From Methylobacterium sp. (GTDB taxonomy: Bacteria > Pseudomonadota > Alphaproteobacteria > Rhizobiales > Beijerinckiaceae): a stretch of 64,000 nucleotides of DNA. Under the pieces are notes generated by a model. That model was not told the DNA's origin. It ran no database searches and saw only the letters and a list, made by a program, of their open reading frames with translations. The stretch spans positions 104,271 through 168,270 of the forward strand of contig NZ_JAIETD010000041.1 in assembly GCF_019745455.1 (NCBI RefSeq), given 5' to 3'. The translations under genes were made by a program, and so were the position numbers. Positions 63,923 to 64,000 of the stretch are shown here, one piece after another (positions within the stretch are counted from its first letter, which is position 1; each line of letters starts with the position of its first letter).

Positions 63923-64000
63923 CGGAGCGTGGCGCAGCCCGGTTAGCGCACTAGTCTGGGGGACTAGGGGTCGGAGGTTCGAATCCTCTCGCTCCGACCA
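63923..64000 (+). tRNA. tRNA-Pro (anticodon GGG)
   Basis: 78-nt cloverleaf ending exactly at the last window base with an encoded CCA. Acceptor CGGAGCG/CGCTCCG, anticodon stem CTAGT/ACTAG with loop CTGGGGG, giving anticodon GGG, which reads CCC and CCU. T arm GTTCGAATC. The sequence beyond is unseen, so whether it serves as an integration site cannot be judged. Confidence 0.94.

Overview
The window is high-GC alphaproteobacterial DNA, most likely from an aerobic anoxygenic phototroph of the Methylobacterium/Methylorubrum type. The inference rests on gene content: a bacteriochlorophyll-carotenoid-reaction-centre cluster sits beside serine-cycle glycerate 2-kinase, mesaconyl-CoA hydratase (ethylmalonyl-CoA pathway), a GapR-family nucleoid protein and a DUF1244 protein. 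No 16S rRNA or taxonomic marker is present, so genus is an inference.

Layout. 1-6.4 kb: a 5'-truncated FAD/Fe-S 2-hydroxyacid dehydrogenase, a class III CoA-transferase and a TctCBA tricarboxylate-type transporter. 6.5-10.8 kb: tRNA-Ala(CGC), YggT, mesaconyl-CoA hydratase, a TSUP transporter followed by two small membrane ORFs (one only 49 codons), and an L,D-transpeptidase. 11-15.4 kb: an RND efflux pair. 15.4-19.2 kb: an intergenic hairpin array, then sdhCDAB. 19.3-30.7 kb: housekeeping and accessory genes (SLC13 permease, GapR, DUF1244, N-formylglutamate amidohydrolase, gckA, DUF1036, a LovK/LovR-like blue-light kinase and regulator, glycosyltransferase, pyruvate kinase, hydrolase, TPR protein, zinc-free L36). 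30.8-34 kb: an orphan type I secretion ABC/HlyD pair.

34.1-47.8 kb: the photosynthesis cluster. Read on the minus strand, crtE-crtF is followed by the superoperon bchC-X-Y-Z-pufQ-B-A-L-M-C. The divergent crtD-crtC pair lies on the plus strand. BchXYZ and BchC carry out late bacteriochlorin steps, PufBALMC forms the LH1-reaction-centre complex, and CrtCDEF feed spirilloxanthin/spheroidene-type carotenoid synthesis. TGT-N12-ACA (PpsR/CrtJ-type) sites lie before bchC and between crtE and crtD, and strong stem-loops occupy the pufQ/pufB and pufA/pufL gaps.

47.8-64 kb: a small basic protein, a second LOV kinase (hybrid), glycogen debranching enzyme, a SHOCT protein followed by a spore-photoproduct-lyase-like radical SAM protein and a deaminase, an NDUFS4-like complex I subunit, tRNA-Pro(TGG), a flagellar-rod-like orphan, GST, a zinc-ribbon metallo-beta-lactamase-fold protein, a glycosyltransferase, rhodanese, a second RND pair and tRNA-Pro(GGG) ending at the last base.

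No insertion sequence, phage gene, CRISPR array or rRNA was recognised. The most unusual signals are the four-segment complementary RNA array after pufQ, the absence of a standard start codon for crtC, paired TGTCA motifs shared by both photosynthesis promoters, two LOV kinases on either side of the cluster, and the spore-photolyase-like cassette.
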